NCBI GenBank assembly: GCA_046756405.1
Contig: JBHHWH010000010.1
Span: forward strand, 1 to 41,279
Length of the DNA: 41,279 nucleotides
Direction of reading: 5' to 3'
DNA from: JBHHWH01 sp046756405
GTDB lineage: Bacteria > Actinomycetota > Acidimicrobiia > Spongiisociales > ZC4RG35
Below, piece after piece: positions 15,001-23,298 of this stretch (its first letter is position 1; each line of letters starts with the position of its first letter). The position numbers were made by a program, and so were the translations under genes. Below the pieces are notes generated by a model that was not told where the DNA came from, made no database searches, and saw only the letters and a list, made by a program, of their open reading frames with translations.

Positions 15001-15951
15001 TTGTTGATCGTTCAGCGCCCCCAGATCGAAGAGGAAGTTCTCTCCGCGACCCGTTCCCGGATCTTTGTCGAGCCCCTAGAGCCGGGCTTCGGCTACACGC
15101 TGGGCAACACGCTGCGGCGCACCCTGCTGTCCCGTATACCCGGTTCAGCCATCACCTCGATCCAGATCGAGGGTGTCCAGCATGAGTTCTCCACCATCCC
15201 CGGCGTGGTGGAGGATGTGGTGGAGGTCATTCTCAACCTCAAGCGAGTGGTCATCCGGATGGACGGCCACGACGAGCAGACCCTCTACTTGTCGGCCAAG
15301 GGCGCCGGTGAGGTGAAGGCCGGGGATCTCAAGATGCCCGCCGGCGTCGAGGTGGTCAACCCCGACGCTCACATAGCCACCCTGAGCGCCTCCGGCCGGC
15401 TGGAGATGGAACTCGTTGTCGGCCCGGGTGTGGGTTACCGCACCGCCGACCAGAACGAAGGCATGAGCTCGGCGATAGGGATCATTCCCATCGATTCGAT
15501 TTTCTCCCCTGTGCGCCGGGTCTCCTACCGGGTGGAGAGCACTCAGGTGGGTCAGATGACCAACTTCGACCGCCTGGTCCTCGACGTGGAGACCAACGGA
15601 GCGATCGCCCCCAAGGAGGCGGTGTCCTCGGCGGGCAAGACCCTCGGTGAGCTGATGAAGCTTTTCGCCGAGATCGGCGAAGGCCAGGGTCTGGAACTGG
15701 GGGACATCGAGCCCGAGATCACCGGCTCTCCCGATCTGGAGCTGCCCATCGAAGCCCTTGACCTCTCCGAACGCCCCCGTAACTGCCTGCGACGGGCGCA
15801 GATCAAGACTGTGGGTGAGCTGGTTGAGCGCACCTCCGACGACCTGTTGAATATCACCAACTTCGGCCAGAAGAGCCTCGACGAGGTGATCGCCAAGCTC
15901 GACGAGCTGGGCCTGAGCCTCGCCGATGCGCCTTCGGCGGGAGCCTCCTGA
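15001..15951 (+). CDS. rpoA: DNA-directed RNA polymerase subunit alpha
   Basis: Alpha dimerises to start RNA polymerase assembly and its C-terminal domain contacts DNA and activators. The 316-residue product has the N-terminal domain with LEPGFGYTLGNTLRRTLLSRIPG-type sequence and the C-terminal domain with LDLSERPRNCLRRAQIKTVGEL and NFGQKSLDEVIAKL. The start is a TTG at 15001 (LLIVQRP read as MLIVQRP), with GAGGT six bases before it; an ATG four bases upstream is out of frame and stops at once. The stop overlaps rplQ. Confidence 0.97.
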   Translation: MLIVQRPQIEEEVLSATRSRIFVEPLEPGFGYTLGNTLRRTLLSRIPGSAITSIQIEGVQHEFSTIPGVVEDVVEVILNLKRVVIRMDGHDEQTLYLSAKGAGEVKAGDLKMPAGVEVVNPDAHIATLSASGRLEMELVVGPGVGYRTADQNEGMSSAIGIIPIDSIFSPVRRVSYRVESTQVGQMTNFDRLVLDVETNGAIAPKEAVSSAGKTLGELMKLFAEIGEGQGLELGDIEPEITGSPDLELPIEALDLSERPRNCLRRAQIKTVGELVERTSDDLLNITNFGQKSLDEVIAKLDELGLSLADAPSAGAS

Positions 15952-16301
15952 TGCCCAGACCCCGCAAGGGCCCGAGCCTCGGGGGGTCTCCTTCCCATGA
16001 GAAGGCGATCCTGGCCAACCTGGCCACCGATCTGTTCATCTACGAGCGGATCACCACCACCGTGTCCAAGGCCAAGGCGGTGCGGCCCGTGGCGGAGAAG
16101 CTGATCACGAAGGCACGTCGCGGTGACCTTCACTCCCGTCGTCAGGTAATGAAAATCATCACCGACAAAGAGGCGGTGGCCAAACTCTTCGATGTGGTGG
16201 CTCCCCGCTACGCGGATCGTCCCGGTGGCTACACCCGGATCACGAAATTGGGTCCCCGTCGCGGCGACGCCGCCGAAGAAGCCGTCATCGAACTGGTCTA
16301 A
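15951..16301 (+). CDS. rplQ: 50S ribosomal protein L17
   Basis: L17 lies near the tunnel exit. The 116-residue product starts MPRPRKGPSLGGSPSHEKAIL, has LFIYERITTTVSKAKAVRPVAEKLITKA-type sequence in the middle, and ends GGYTRITKLGPRRGDAAEEAVIELV. It closes the alpha-operon part. Its TAA stop is the first codon of a dispersed palindromic repeat. Confidence 0.98.
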   Translation: MPRPRKGPSLGGSPSHEKAILANLATDLFIYERITTTVSKAKAVRPVAEKLITKARRGDLHSRRQVMKIITDKEAVAKLFDVVAPRYADRPGGYTRITKLGPRRGDAAEEAVIELV

Positions 16302-16345
16302 CCGCGAACCTAATGCACCAGGGTCCGGATGTGGGCCCCTCGGCG
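16299..16345 (+). repeat. Dispersed palindromic repeat, copy A
   Basis: The copy starts with the rplQ stop codon (TAACCGCGAACCTAATGC) and continues into a 7-base stem with a 6-base loop (AGGGTCC, loop, GGCCCCT; one mismatch). The first 18 bases are identical to copy B behind tsaD. A second small hairpin with a TTCG loop lies at 16371-16382, before the convergent minus-strand gene. Confidence 0.75.
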
Positions 16346-16387
16346 TACAGATAGCCATACAGCCGCCCCTCGGCTTCGGCCGGACCC

Positions 16388-17290
16388 TCACCTTGCCAGG
16401 AGGGCAAAGCCCACTCCCAGAAGGATCATGACCACTCCGCTGATCAGGGCATGGGCAGGAGTGGACCGTCCCGGCAGCCAGCGTGAAGCGACGATGTCGT
16501 CGCTGTAGGCGATCGCCCCCAGGATCACCACCAGGGCTCCGAGGATGAACAGCACCATCGAAGCCAGGCCCGGGAAGATCAGCGCCAAGACGAACAGTAT
16601 GAAAAGGACCGCCGCCATGCCCCGGGTGAACGCCCACGAAGGGAGCAGGGCGCCGGCTTTGTCCTCGGCGAAGGCGAGGCCGTTGTCGAGTATCCGCAGG
16701 AACCGCTCCTTGAAGGACTCCTCTCCCTCGGGTTTCTCGACTCGCATCGTCCTCGACCTGGTGGGGGGAGGCTCTGCCTCAGGCTCGGGCACCACAGGGG
16801 GCTCCGAACCGGTCTCGAGAGCCTCTGGTTCGTCCGTTGCCGGAGCTTCGGGCTCGGAGGGGAGGGCTGGCTCAGGTTGAGCCGTCGCAGCTGGAGCGGG
16901 CTCGGATGCCAACGGCTGCTGCGGCCCCGCCGGTGGAGCTGGCTCCTGGACAGGAGTTGGGACCTCGGTTGCCTCCACTGTCTCAGCCCGCTTTGCCTTC
17001 CGGGAACGCTTCTCCTTCTTGCCTCGCCTCCTGTGGCTCTTGGCTTTCAACAGGCTGGATAGCTCGGCCTGAAAGGGAGCCACGTTGTCGAAGTCGAGGA
17101 TGACCGTGTCGCCTTCAGCGGTCATCCGATAGCCGGAGCCGGTGGGCTCCAACTCGATGTCGCTGAGCGCCCACCGCCCGATTTCATGTCCTCCGGCATT
17201 GATCTCGAGGTTGCCGTCTTCGAGGGTCAGCCTTGCAGGCAGACCTTGACGATCTCCGACTGTCCTCAAGGAGACGTTGTAGCTAGTCAT
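16388..17290 (-). CDS. Uncharacterised membrane protein with a Pro/Glu-rich linker
   Basis: I do not recognise a named family. The 300-residue product has three parts. Residues 1-80 form a compact beta-rich domain (LRTVGDRQGLPARLTLEDGN, then IGRWALSDIELEP) that resembles pleckstrin-homology-like domains. Residues 85-190 are a Lys/Arg-rich stretch followed by a long Pro/Ala/Glu linker. Residues 205-300 hold three hydrophobic helices, the last ending at the C-terminus. A membrane anchor with a cytoplasmic sensor domain is likely. ATG at 17290 is used; the TTG six bases upstream is less likely. It lies between convergent rplQ and divergent coaA. Confidence 0.7.
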   Translation of the reverse strand: MTSYNVSLRTVGDRQGLPARLTLEDGNLEINAGGHEIGRWALSDIELEPTGSGYRMTAEGDTVILDFDNVAPFQAELSSLLKAKSHRRRGKKEKRSRKAKRAETVEATEVPTPVQEPAPPAGPQQPLASEPAPAATAQPEPALPSEPEAPATDEPEALETGSEPPVVPEPEAEPPPTRSRTMRVEKPEGEESFKERFLRILDNGLAFAEDKAGALLPSWAFTRGMAAVLFILFVLALIFPGLASMVLFILGALVVILGAIAYSDDIVASRWLPGRSTPAHALISGVVMILLGVGFALLAR

Positions 17291-17297
17291 GATCAAT

Positions 17298-17303
17298 TGA
17301 CTA
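17298..17303 (-). promoter_or_regulatory. Candidate -10 element for a leaderless membrane-protein transcript
   Basis: Read on the minus strand, TAGTCA lies seven bases before the ATG at 17290, and no Shine-Dalgarno sequence is present. Spacing fits a leaderless start like those proposed for coaA and acpS, but the last base departs from TAnnnT. Confidence 0.25.
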
Positions 17304-17397
17304 TCGGCCCGTAAGGGCGGCGGGCGTACCCCCTTTCTGTTCCTCCAATCTAACCGCGGGGGATCTGGATCCGGGTCGTCTTCTCTTAGTCCTCCGT

Positions 17398-17403
17398 TAG
17401 CCT
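17398..17403 (+). promoter_or_regulatory. Candidate -10 element for leaderless coaA
   Basis: TAGCCT is followed by seven bases and then the GTG start of coaA. A TSS at the G of GTG would be at the normal distance from a -10 box. There is no AG-rich ribosome binding site other than GAGG touching the start codon. Confidence 0.4.
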
Positions 17404-17410
17404 GATCGAG

Positions 17411-18325
17411 GTGAGCATCCCCCGCTACATCGACTTCGACCGCGCCACCTGGTCGCGGCTGCGGGCGAACACGCCTCTGACACTCACCGAGGCGGACATC
17501 GAGAAGCTTCGTGGTATCAACGTCCTCCTGGACGTGGAGATGGTCCAGGACACGTTCCTACCCCTGTCCCGGCTCCTCAACCTTCACTTTCAAGGAAGCC
17601 GTCAGCTCGCCTCGGTCACCGACACCTTCTTGGGAACCCCGCCTCGGCCGGTTCCCTTCGTTATCGGCATCGCCGGATCGGTGGCGGTAGGCAAGTCGAC
17701 CATCTCCCGGGTCCTCCAGGCTCTCCTCGCCCGCTGGCCGCACCATCCCCGGGTTGATCTGGTGACCACCGATGCCTTCCTCTACCCCAATGCGGTGCTG
17801 GAGGAGCGGGGGCTCATGGACCGTAAGGGCTTCCCCGAAAGCTACAACCGCAGGTCCCTGCTGGAGTTCGTCAGCCGGATAAAGGCCGGCGAAGACCACC
17901 TGGTGGTCCCCGTCTACTCCCATGTCCGGTACGACATCGTGCCGGGCGAGACCCGGATGGTGGGCCAGCCGGACATCCTCATCATCGAAGGCCTCAACGT
18001 TCTCCAAGCTGGGGAAACGGGCGCATTCGTCTCCGACTATTTCGACTTCTCCATTTTCGTTGACGCCGACCCAGAGGACATCAGGAAGTGGTACGTGGAC
18101 CGGTTCCTCACCCTGAAGCGGACCGCCTTCACCCAGCCCGACGCCTACTTCCGGCGCTACGCCGAGCTGTCCGACGAGGAGGCGGTCGCCGTTGCTTCGG
18201 ACATCTGGGAGCGGATCAACCTGGTGAACCTCCTCGAGAACATCCTCCCTACGCGAGATCGGGCCACTCTCATCCTGGAAAAGGACAGAGATCACGTCGT
18301 GCAGCGGGTGCGGCTGCGCCGTTAG
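17411..18325 (+). CDS. coaA: Type I pantothenate kinase
   Basis: CoaA phosphorylates pantothenate, the first and controlling step of coenzyme A synthesis. The 304-residue product has the P-loop GIAGSVAVGKST at residues 86-97, VDLVTTDAFLYPNAVLEERG with the catalytic Asp, RKGFPESYNRRSLLEF, and PDILIIEGLNVLQ. This combination defines the bacterial type I enzyme, which CoA usually inhibits. Start is GTG. It sits between the ribosomal block and truA, and a Yip1-like gene follows after 15 bases. Confidence 0.96.
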   Translation: MSIPRYIDFDRATWSRLRANTPLTLTEADIEKLRGINVLLDVEMVQDTFLPLSRLLNLHFQGSRQLASVTDTFLGTPPRPVPFVIGIAGSVAVGKSTISRVLQALLARWPHHPRVDLVTTDAFLYPNAVLEERGLMDRKGFPESYNRRSLLEFVSRIKAGEDHLVVPVYSHVRYDIVPGETRMVGQPDILIIEGLNVLQAGETGAFVSDYFDFSIFVDADPEDIRKWYVDRFLTLKRTAFTQPDAYFRRYAELSDEEAVAVASDIWERINLVNLLENILPTRDRATLILEKDRDHVVQRVRLRR

Positions 18326-18326
18326 G

Positions 18327-18332
18327 TACCCT
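18327..18332 (+). promoter_or_regulatory. Candidate -10 element for the leaderless Yip1-like gene
   Basis: TACCCT begins one base after the coaA stop codon and lies eight bases before the GTG at 18341. The intervening bases are nearly all C, so there is no ribosome binding site. Confidence 0.35.
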
Positions 18333-18340
18333 GCCCGCCC

Positions 18341-18862
18341 GTGACCAAGATGCTGACCCGCGCCGCTCGGGCGGCGATCCTCGACCGCAGAGCCTTCACC
18401 GAGGCCTTCTTCGACGACGATGCCGTCGCCGACGGTGCGATCCTCGTTGCCCTGGTGGGTGCCGCGGTCTATGTGGGGATTCGCGCCTTCCACGGTGTCC
18501 TCTCCTTCTTCTCCCTGGGGGGTCTTCTCCAGGCGCTGATCGGATCGGTGGCCTCGTGGCTGATCCTGGCCTTCGCCACCTGGTTCGCCGCCAGTCGCCT
18601 CTTCGGCTCCTCCAACCGGCCTCAGACCATGATCGGTCAGCACGGCCTCGCCCCCCTGCCCCTGCTCCTGGAGATCTTTGGAGGCCTGGCAGGAGCTGTG
18701 GCCCTCATCTGGTACCTGGTGATCCTGGTGGCGGCCACCAGGGAGGCTTCGGATCTTCCCCTGCGACCCGCGGCAGTCTCGGTGTTGATCGGATTCGCCG
18801 CTGCGGCCATCATCCGGGCGCTTCTGGGGGTCCCCTTCGCCATCTTCGGCACCCTGTTTTGA
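18341..18862 (+). CDS. Yip1-like integral membrane protein
   Basis: The 173-residue product has four to five hydrophobic helices and a short polar N-terminus (MTKMLTRAARAAILDRRAFTE in part). The order of helices and the SWLILAFATWFAASRLFGSS segment resemble Yip1-domain proteins (PF04893), whose function in bacteria is not known. I infer only a cytoplasmic membrane location. The TGA overlaps the ATG of truA, so translation of the two is probably coupled; start is GTG. Confidence 0.75.
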   Translation: MTKMLTRAARAAILDRRAFTEAFFDDDAVADGAILVALVGAAVYVGIRAFHGVLSFFSLGGLLQALIGSVASWLILAFATWFAASRLFGSSNRPQTMIGQHGLAPLPLLLEIFGGLAGAVALIWYLVILVAATREASDLPLRPAAVSVLIGFAAAAIIRALLGVPFAIFGTLF

Positions 18863-19593
18863 TGCCCACCTACCGGCTCGACATCGCCTACGACGGGTCG
18901 GGTTTCCGGGGGTGGGCCCGTCAGGAGAACCAGCGCACCGTCCAGGGGGAGCTGGAGAAGGCCCTGCTCACCCTCCTTGGCGCTCCCATCGATATCGCAG
19001 TGGCGGGCCGCACCGACGCCGGCGTCCACGCCCGGGGTCAGGTGGCGTCGTTCCCCTATGGCGAGGAGATCGACACCGAGAAGTTGCGCCGGTCGCTGAA
19101 CGGCCTCGTGGGACCCGAGATCGCGGTGATGGCCCTCACCGTGGCCGAGGAGGGCTTCCACGCCCGCTTCTCCGCCCGGTGGCGCCGCTACCGGTATCTC
19201 ATCGATGTCGGACCTGCCCCCGACCCCCTCGCCAGGCACTTCGCCTGGTACGTAAGCCGTGACCTGAACTTCGCCGCCATGGCCGGAGTGGCGAGCGCGT
19301 TCGTCGGGGAGCACGACTTCAGCTCCTTCTGCCGGTCGGTGGAGGGCCGGAGCAACGTACGGCGAGTCGAGGAGTCTCAGTGGCGGGAACGGGACGGCTT
19401 CTACGAGTTCTGGATAAGGGCCAATGCCTTTTGCCATCAGATGGTCCGTTCGCTGGTGGGCTACTGCTACGACGTCGGGCGAGGTTTCGCCGATCCGTCC
19501 CGGGTGGAGGAAGTCATTGAGGGTGAAGACCGTTCGCTGGTGTCCACCGTCGCCCCGCCCCACGGCCTGACGCTCTGGGAAGTGGGCTACTGA
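18862..19593 (+). CDS. truA: tRNA pseudouridine(38-40) synthase
   Basis: TruA makes pseudouridine at positions 38-40 of tRNA anticodon stems. The 243-residue product has YDGSGFRGWARQENQRTVQG near the start and the catalytic Asp 52 in AGRTDAGVHARGQV. HDFSSFCRSVEGRSNVRRVE-type sequence and FCHQMVRSLVG follow, all typical of the family. The open frame upstream belongs to coaA and the Yip1-like gene in another register; the ATG overlapping the preceding stop is the correct start. Confidence 0.97.
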   Translation: MPTYRLDIAYDGSGFRGWARQENQRTVQGELEKALLTLLGAPIDIAVAGRTDAGVHARGQVASFPYGEEIDTEKLRRSLNGLVGPEIAVMALTVAEEGFHARFSARWRRYRYLIDVGPAPDPLARHFAWYVSRDLNFAAMAGVASAFVGEHDFSSFCRSVEGRSNVRRVEESQWRERDGFYEFWIRANAFCHQMVRSLVGYCYDVGRGFADPSRVEEVIEGEDRSLVSTVAPPHGLTLWEVGY

Positions 19594-19612
19594 GGCGAGG
19601 CGCTGCTCACGG

Positions 19613-20800
19613 TCACACCAACCATTGGGAGAGTCGTTCCCGAATGAGGGCAGCATGGTCGGGGTCACGGGTCTCCACGGAGACCTCGATCTCCACCTTC
19701 CCGAAGGGCAGCCCGAAACCCTCCCGGTGATGCTCCACCTGGACGACGTTGGCTCCCGCCTCAGCGATCAGGTCAAGGGCCTTGGCCAGGCTTCCCGGCT
19801 GATCCACCATCACCAGGGTGTACTTGGCGAAACGGCCCGAGGCCTCGAGACCGTGGCGGACGGCCTTCCCCAAGAGCAGCAAGTCGATATTGCCGCCGGA
19901 GAGGACGATGCAGGTGGGGTCAGGGGCGTCGTCGGGGATCATCTCGGTCATCAGCGTGGCCACTCCCACCGCCGCTGCCGGCTCCACCAACAGCTTGGAC
20001 CTTTCCAGGATCAGGGTGAGGGCCGAGGTCGTCTGCTCATCGTTCACCGCCAACAGGTCCGAGACGTGGGTTTCGATGATCTCCCACACCAGATCGGAGG
20101 GCACCGACACGGCGATCCCATCGGCGACGGTGGGCAACCCCCGGGGGAACTCGCGGACGAGCTCACCGCGCCGTCGGCTCTCCGTGTAGACCGAGGCGGC
20201 TTCGATCTCCACTCCGAGCACACGAACCTCTGGCTTCTCAGAGTGGATGGCCAGAGCCGAACCCGCCAGGAGACCGCCCCCGCCCGTGGGAATGACGACC
20301 GTGCCCACCTCCGGTAGCTGTTCGACGATTTCGAGCCCCAACGTTCCTTGGCCGGCGATCACCAGGGGGTCGTCGTAGGGGTGGATGAAACGGGCTCCGG
20401 TCTCCTCGGCGAAGGCCCGGGCGGCTTCCACGGCGTCGGCGAGGGACTTGCCCACCAGCCTCACGGTCGCTCCGTAGTCGCCGGTGGCTTTCACTTTGGG
20501 GATGGGAGCGGCTTCGGGCATGAACACCGCACAGGGTGAGCCGGCGAAGGCCGCGGCCAAGGCCACCCCCTGGGCGTGGTTGCCGGCCGAGGCGGCCACG
20601 ACCGGTCTTCCGTCCAGCCTGGTCAGGACGTTCAGGGCGCCGCGAATCTTGAACGAGCCGGTGCGCTGCATGTTCTCCGCCTTGAGGAAGACCTCCCTTC
20701 CGGTGAGGCGCGAAAAAGAATGCGAACGCAGCATCGGAGTTGTAGTTACCCGACCCTGGAAGTGCCCTCGGGCCTGGTGAATGTCGTCTGATGTGATCAT
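19613..20800 (-). CDS. ilvA: Threonine ammonia-lyase (threonine deaminase)
   Basis: IlvA converts threonine to 2-oxobutyrate and ammonia, the entry into isoleucine synthesis. The 395-residue product is a fold-type II PLP enzyme with Lys 51 in TGSFKIRGALN, ASAGNHAQGVA, and the glycine loop PTGGGGLLAGSAL. Residues from about 315 on form one ACT-like regulatory domain (YTLVMVDQPGSLAKALDLI). The single short C-terminal domain could also mean a catabolic-type enzyme. ATG at 20800 is used; a frame extending to 20968 has no family-like sequence. It is convergent with truA and divergent from rplM. Confidence 0.93.
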   Translation of the reverse strand: MITSDDIHQARGHFQGRVTTTPMLRSHSFSRLTGREVFLKAENMQRTGSFKIRGALNVLTRLDGRPVVAASAGNHAQGVALAAAFAGSPCAVFMPEAAPIPKVKATGDYGATVRLVGKSLADAVEAARAFAEETGARFIHPYDDPLVIAGQGTLGLEIVEQLPEVGTVVIPTGGGGLLAGSALAIHSEKPEVRVLGVEIEAASVYTESRRRGELVREFPRGLPTVADGIAVSVPSDLVWEIIETHVSDLLAVNDEQTTSALTLILERSKLLVEPAAAVGVATLMTEMIPDDAPDPTCIVLSGGNIDLLLLGKAVRHGLEASGRFAKYTLVMVDQPGSLAKALDLIAEAGANVVQVEHHREGFGLPFGKVEIEVSVETRDPDHAALIRERLSQWLV

Positions 20801-20808
20801 GGTTTCGA

Positions 20809-20838
20809 TTGGCCTTGCCGTGGTCCAGGCCGTAGCAT
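20809..20838 (+). promoter_or_regulatory. Candidate promoter for rplM-rpsI-glmM
   Basis: TTGGCC (20809-20814) and TAGCAT (20833-20838) are 18 bases apart and lie in the 111-base gap between divergent ilvA and rplM. The pattern matches the candidates before rpmJ and before tRNA-Tyr. Confidence 0.4.
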
Positions 20839-20911
20839 ATGTGCTGGTTCCTTCGGAACCCGTTTCCCCAAACAGCGTCCCGTGCCTCACTCTGTGCGAG
20901 GATGACCTCTG

Positions 20912-21370
20912 ATGAATGTGAACAAGACTTACTCGCCCAAGCCGAGCGACATCGAACGCCAGTGGCACGTGGTGGACGCCGCCAACCTACCCCTGGGCCG
21001 TCTCGCTTCGGAAGTGGCCCAGATCCTTCGTGGCAAGCACAAGCCGATCTACAGCCCCCACATCGACTGCGGTGACTTCGTGATCGTGGTCAACGCCGAC
21101 AAGGTGGCGGTGACGTCGGGCAAGAGCAAGAACAAGATCTACTACCGCCACTCGGGTTATCCGGGTGGAATCAAGGCGGAGACCTTCGAGTCGCTCCGTG
21201 ACAGGAGACCGGAGGCCATCGTGGAGCGGGCCGTACGGGGGATGCTTCCCAAGAACCGTCTCGGCCGCAAGATGATCAAGAAGCTGAAGGTGTATGCCGG
21301 GCCCGACCATCCCCACCAGGCCCAGAAGCCCCAGCCCCTTGAGCTGAACATCCGAAAGGTGGAAGTCTGA
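20912..21370 (+). CDS. rplM: 50S ribosomal protein L13
   Basis: L13 is an early assembly protein of the 50S subunit. The 152-residue product begins with MNVNKTYSPKPSDIERQWHV and shows LGRLASEVAQILRGKHKP, KIYYRHSGYPGGIK, and VRGMLPKNRLGRKMIKKLKVY-type sequence, which identify L13. GAGGA at 20898-20902 precedes the ATG. The last base of the stop starts rpsI. Confidence 0.98.
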   Translation: MNVNKTYSPKPSDIERQWHVVDAANLPLGRLASEVAQILRGKHKPIYSPHIDCGDFVIVVNADKVAVTSGKSKNKIYYRHSGYPGGIKAETFESLRDRRPEAIVERAVRGMLPKNRLGRKMIKKLKVYAGPDHPHQAQKPQPLELNIRKVEV

Positions 21371-21762
21371 TGCCGGAAACGATCGCACGGGCCACTGGTC
21401 GTCGGAAGGAGTCCGTGGCGCGGGTCCGACTCTTGGAGGGCTCCGGTCAGGTGACCCTCAACGGACGTCCGCTGGAGGACTACTTTCCCACCATGGCCGC
21501 CAGACTCCGGGTCATGGAGCCGTTGACCATCACCCAGAGCCAGGGCCGGTTCGACATCGTCGCCAAGCTGGAAGGGGGAGGGGCCACCGGCCAGGCCGAT
21601 GCCCTACGTCTTGGAATCGCCCGGGCCCTGTTGGAGGTGGATCCGGAGCTGCGTCCCGTCCTCAAGAAGGCGGGCATGCTCACCCGTGACGCTCGTGTCG
21701 TGGAGTCCAAGAAGTACGGGCTGCGCAAGGCGCGCCGGGCCCCCCAGTACACGAAGCGTTAG
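21370..21762 (+). CDS. rpsI: 30S ribosomal protein S9
   Basis: S9's C-terminal tail reaches the P-site tRNA. The 130-residue product starts MPETIARATGRRKESVARVRL and ends with the conserved DARVVESKKYGLRKARRAPQ and a final Lys-Arg. It overlaps rplM by one base, and glmM begins immediately after its TAG. Confidence 0.98.
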   Translation: MPETIARATGRRKESVARVRLLEGSGQVTLNGRPLEDYFPTMAARLRVMEPLTITQSQGRFDIVAKLEGGGATGQADALRLGIARALLEVDPELRPVLKKAGMLTRDARVVESKKYGLRKARRAPQYTKR

Positions 21763-23115
21763 ATGTCCGACCTCCGTCGTCTTCTCGACGATGGGAAGCC
21801 CATCTTCGGCACCGACGGGGTCCGGGGGGAGGCCGGCTCCGAACTGACTCCCGAGCTGGCGCTGGCCATCGGCCGTGCCGCCGGGTCCTATCTACGCGGT
21901 GGGCCCGTCGTGGTGGGATCTGACACCCGCCGTTCGGGCTCGATGCTGTCCTCCGCGCTCCAGGCTGGGTTCCACGCCGCCGGGATCGACACCGTCGACG
22001 TGGGCGTCCTTCCTTCAGGCGGGATCAGCTATCTGACCCAGTCCAGCGGAGCGACGATGGGAGCGGTGGTGTCGGCGTCGCACAACCCGGCGACGGACAA
22101 CGGGATCAAGCTGCTGGCTGCCCGGGGCACCAAGCTCCCCGATGAGGCGGAGCGTGAGATCGAAAACCGCCTCCGATCTGCCGGCTACAGCTCGGCGGTG
22201 GAAGCGGCGATCGGGTTCCGCCGTGAGGACCCTGATGCCTTCGGCCGCTACATCGACCACCTGGTGGCCGCCGCCCGGTACTCGCTCACCGGGCTCTCCC
22301 TTGCCCTCGACTGCGCCCATGGCGCTGCCTACCGGGCGGCCCCCGAGCTGTTCCGGCGCCTCAAGGCCGACGTGAAGGTCTATTTCGCTGAGCCCGACGG
22401 GACCAACATCAACGCGGGCTGCGGTGCCACCAATCCGTCCGAGCTCGCCTCTCGCTGCAACGGTCGTATCGGCCTCGCCTTCGACGGGGACGCCGACCGT
22501 CTCATCGCTGTCGACGAGGACGGGAAGGTCGCCAACGGCGACGTGATCATGGCGATCATCGCCCGCTACCTCAAGGCCCAGGGGAAGCTGAAGAAGAACC
22601 TGGTCGTGACCACGGTCATGGCCAACCTCGGGTTCCGCAAGGCCATGGCCGAAGCCGGTGTCGAAGTGGTGGAGACCAAAGTGGGCGACCGTTACGTCAT
22701 GGAGGCCCTGATCGAGAGGCGAGGGATGCTGGGCGGAGAGCAGTCGGGTCACATAATCTTCACCGACCTCGCCCAGACCGGCGACGGGCTGCTGACCGCG
22801 GTTCAGCTCCTCAACGTCGTCGCCGGGACCGGCAGGGAGCTGCGCCAGCTCCGGGCGGAGGCGATCACCGAATACCCGCAGGTGCTGACCAACGTTGAGG
22901 TGGATCGTCGCTCCGATCTGGATCGAGCCGACCAGCTCTGGGAGGAGGTCAAGGAGGTGGAGGAGGCGCTCGGCGGCGAAGGGAGGGTCCTAGTCAGAGC
23001 TTCAGGAACAGAGCCTCTGATACGAATAATGGTGGAGGCCCCTACCCAAGAGGCCGCCGAGAGGTACGCTGAACGTCTCGCTTCGGCGACAAGACTCTGG
23101 CTAGGAAAGGAGTGA
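21763..23115 (+). CDS. glmM: Phosphoglucosamine mutase
   Basis: GlmM interconverts glucosamine-6-phosphate and glucosamine-1-phosphate for UDP-GlcNAc and the cell wall. The 450-residue product has FGTDGVRGEAG at the N-terminus, the phosphorylated Ser 106 in VVSASHNPATDNG, the metal loop FDGDADRLIAVDEDG, and GEQSGHIIF and the C-terminal RASGTEPLIRIMVEA. All four domains are present. It is followed by the glmS ribozyme and glmS, which supplies its substrate. Confidence 0.98.
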   Translation: MSDLRRLLDDGKPIFGTDGVRGEAGSELTPELALAIGRAAGSYLRGGPVVVGSDTRRSGSMLSSALQAGFHAAGIDTVDVGVLPSGGISYLTQSSGATMGAVVSASHNPATDNGIKLLAARGTKLPDEAEREIENRLRSAGYSSAVEAAIGFRREDPDAFGRYIDHLVAAARYSLTGLSLALDCAHGAAYRAAPELFRRLKADVKVYFAEPDGTNINAGCGATNPSELASRCNGRIGLAFDGDADRLIAVDEDGKVANGDVIMAIIARYLKAQGKLKKNLVVTTVMANLGFRKAMAEAGVEVVETKVGDRYVMEALIERRGMLGGEQSGHIIFTDLAQTGDGLLTAVQLLNVVAGTGRELRQLRAEAITEYPQVLTNVEVDRRSDLDRADQLWEEVKEVEEALGGEGRVLVRASGTEPLIRIMVEAPTQEAAERYAERLASATRLWLGKE

Positions 23116-23147
23116 GGACCGGACTGGACGTGGTGTGACAACGAAAG

Positions 23148-23296
23148 TGCGAAGCGCCTGGCCTCGCCCCAGCGGCGAGGTGACGAGGAGGAAGGTGATC
23201 GAGAGATTCGGCGGATGCCTTCCCGGCCCACCCCGGTCGTGACGTGAAGGAGGAAAACCCGGGAGCGATCCCGGAACAGAGGCCTTCACGGTGGGA
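23148..23296 (+). ncRNA. glmS ribozyme (glucosamine-6-phosphate-activated)
   Basis: This class of RNA cuts its own mRNA when glucosamine-6-phosphate binds and so shuts off glmS. The cut site motif AGCGCC is at 23153-23158, predicting cleavage between A23153 and G23154. P2 is a perfect hairpin CCTCGCC/GGCGAGG (23162-23180), followed by the invariant TGACGAGG. P2.1 pairs GGAAGG (23190-23195) with CCTTCC (23218-23223) around ATCGAGAGATTCGGCGGATG. P3 pairs CCCACC (23227-23232) with GGTGGG (23290-23295); P3.1 pairs CCGG with CCGG; P4 pairs GTGAAGG (23244-23250) with CCTTCAC (23283-23289); P4.1 is CCGGGA, GCGA, TCCCGG (23259-23274). Every core helix is present, so it should be active. Confidence 0.95.
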
Positions 23297-23298
23297 GT

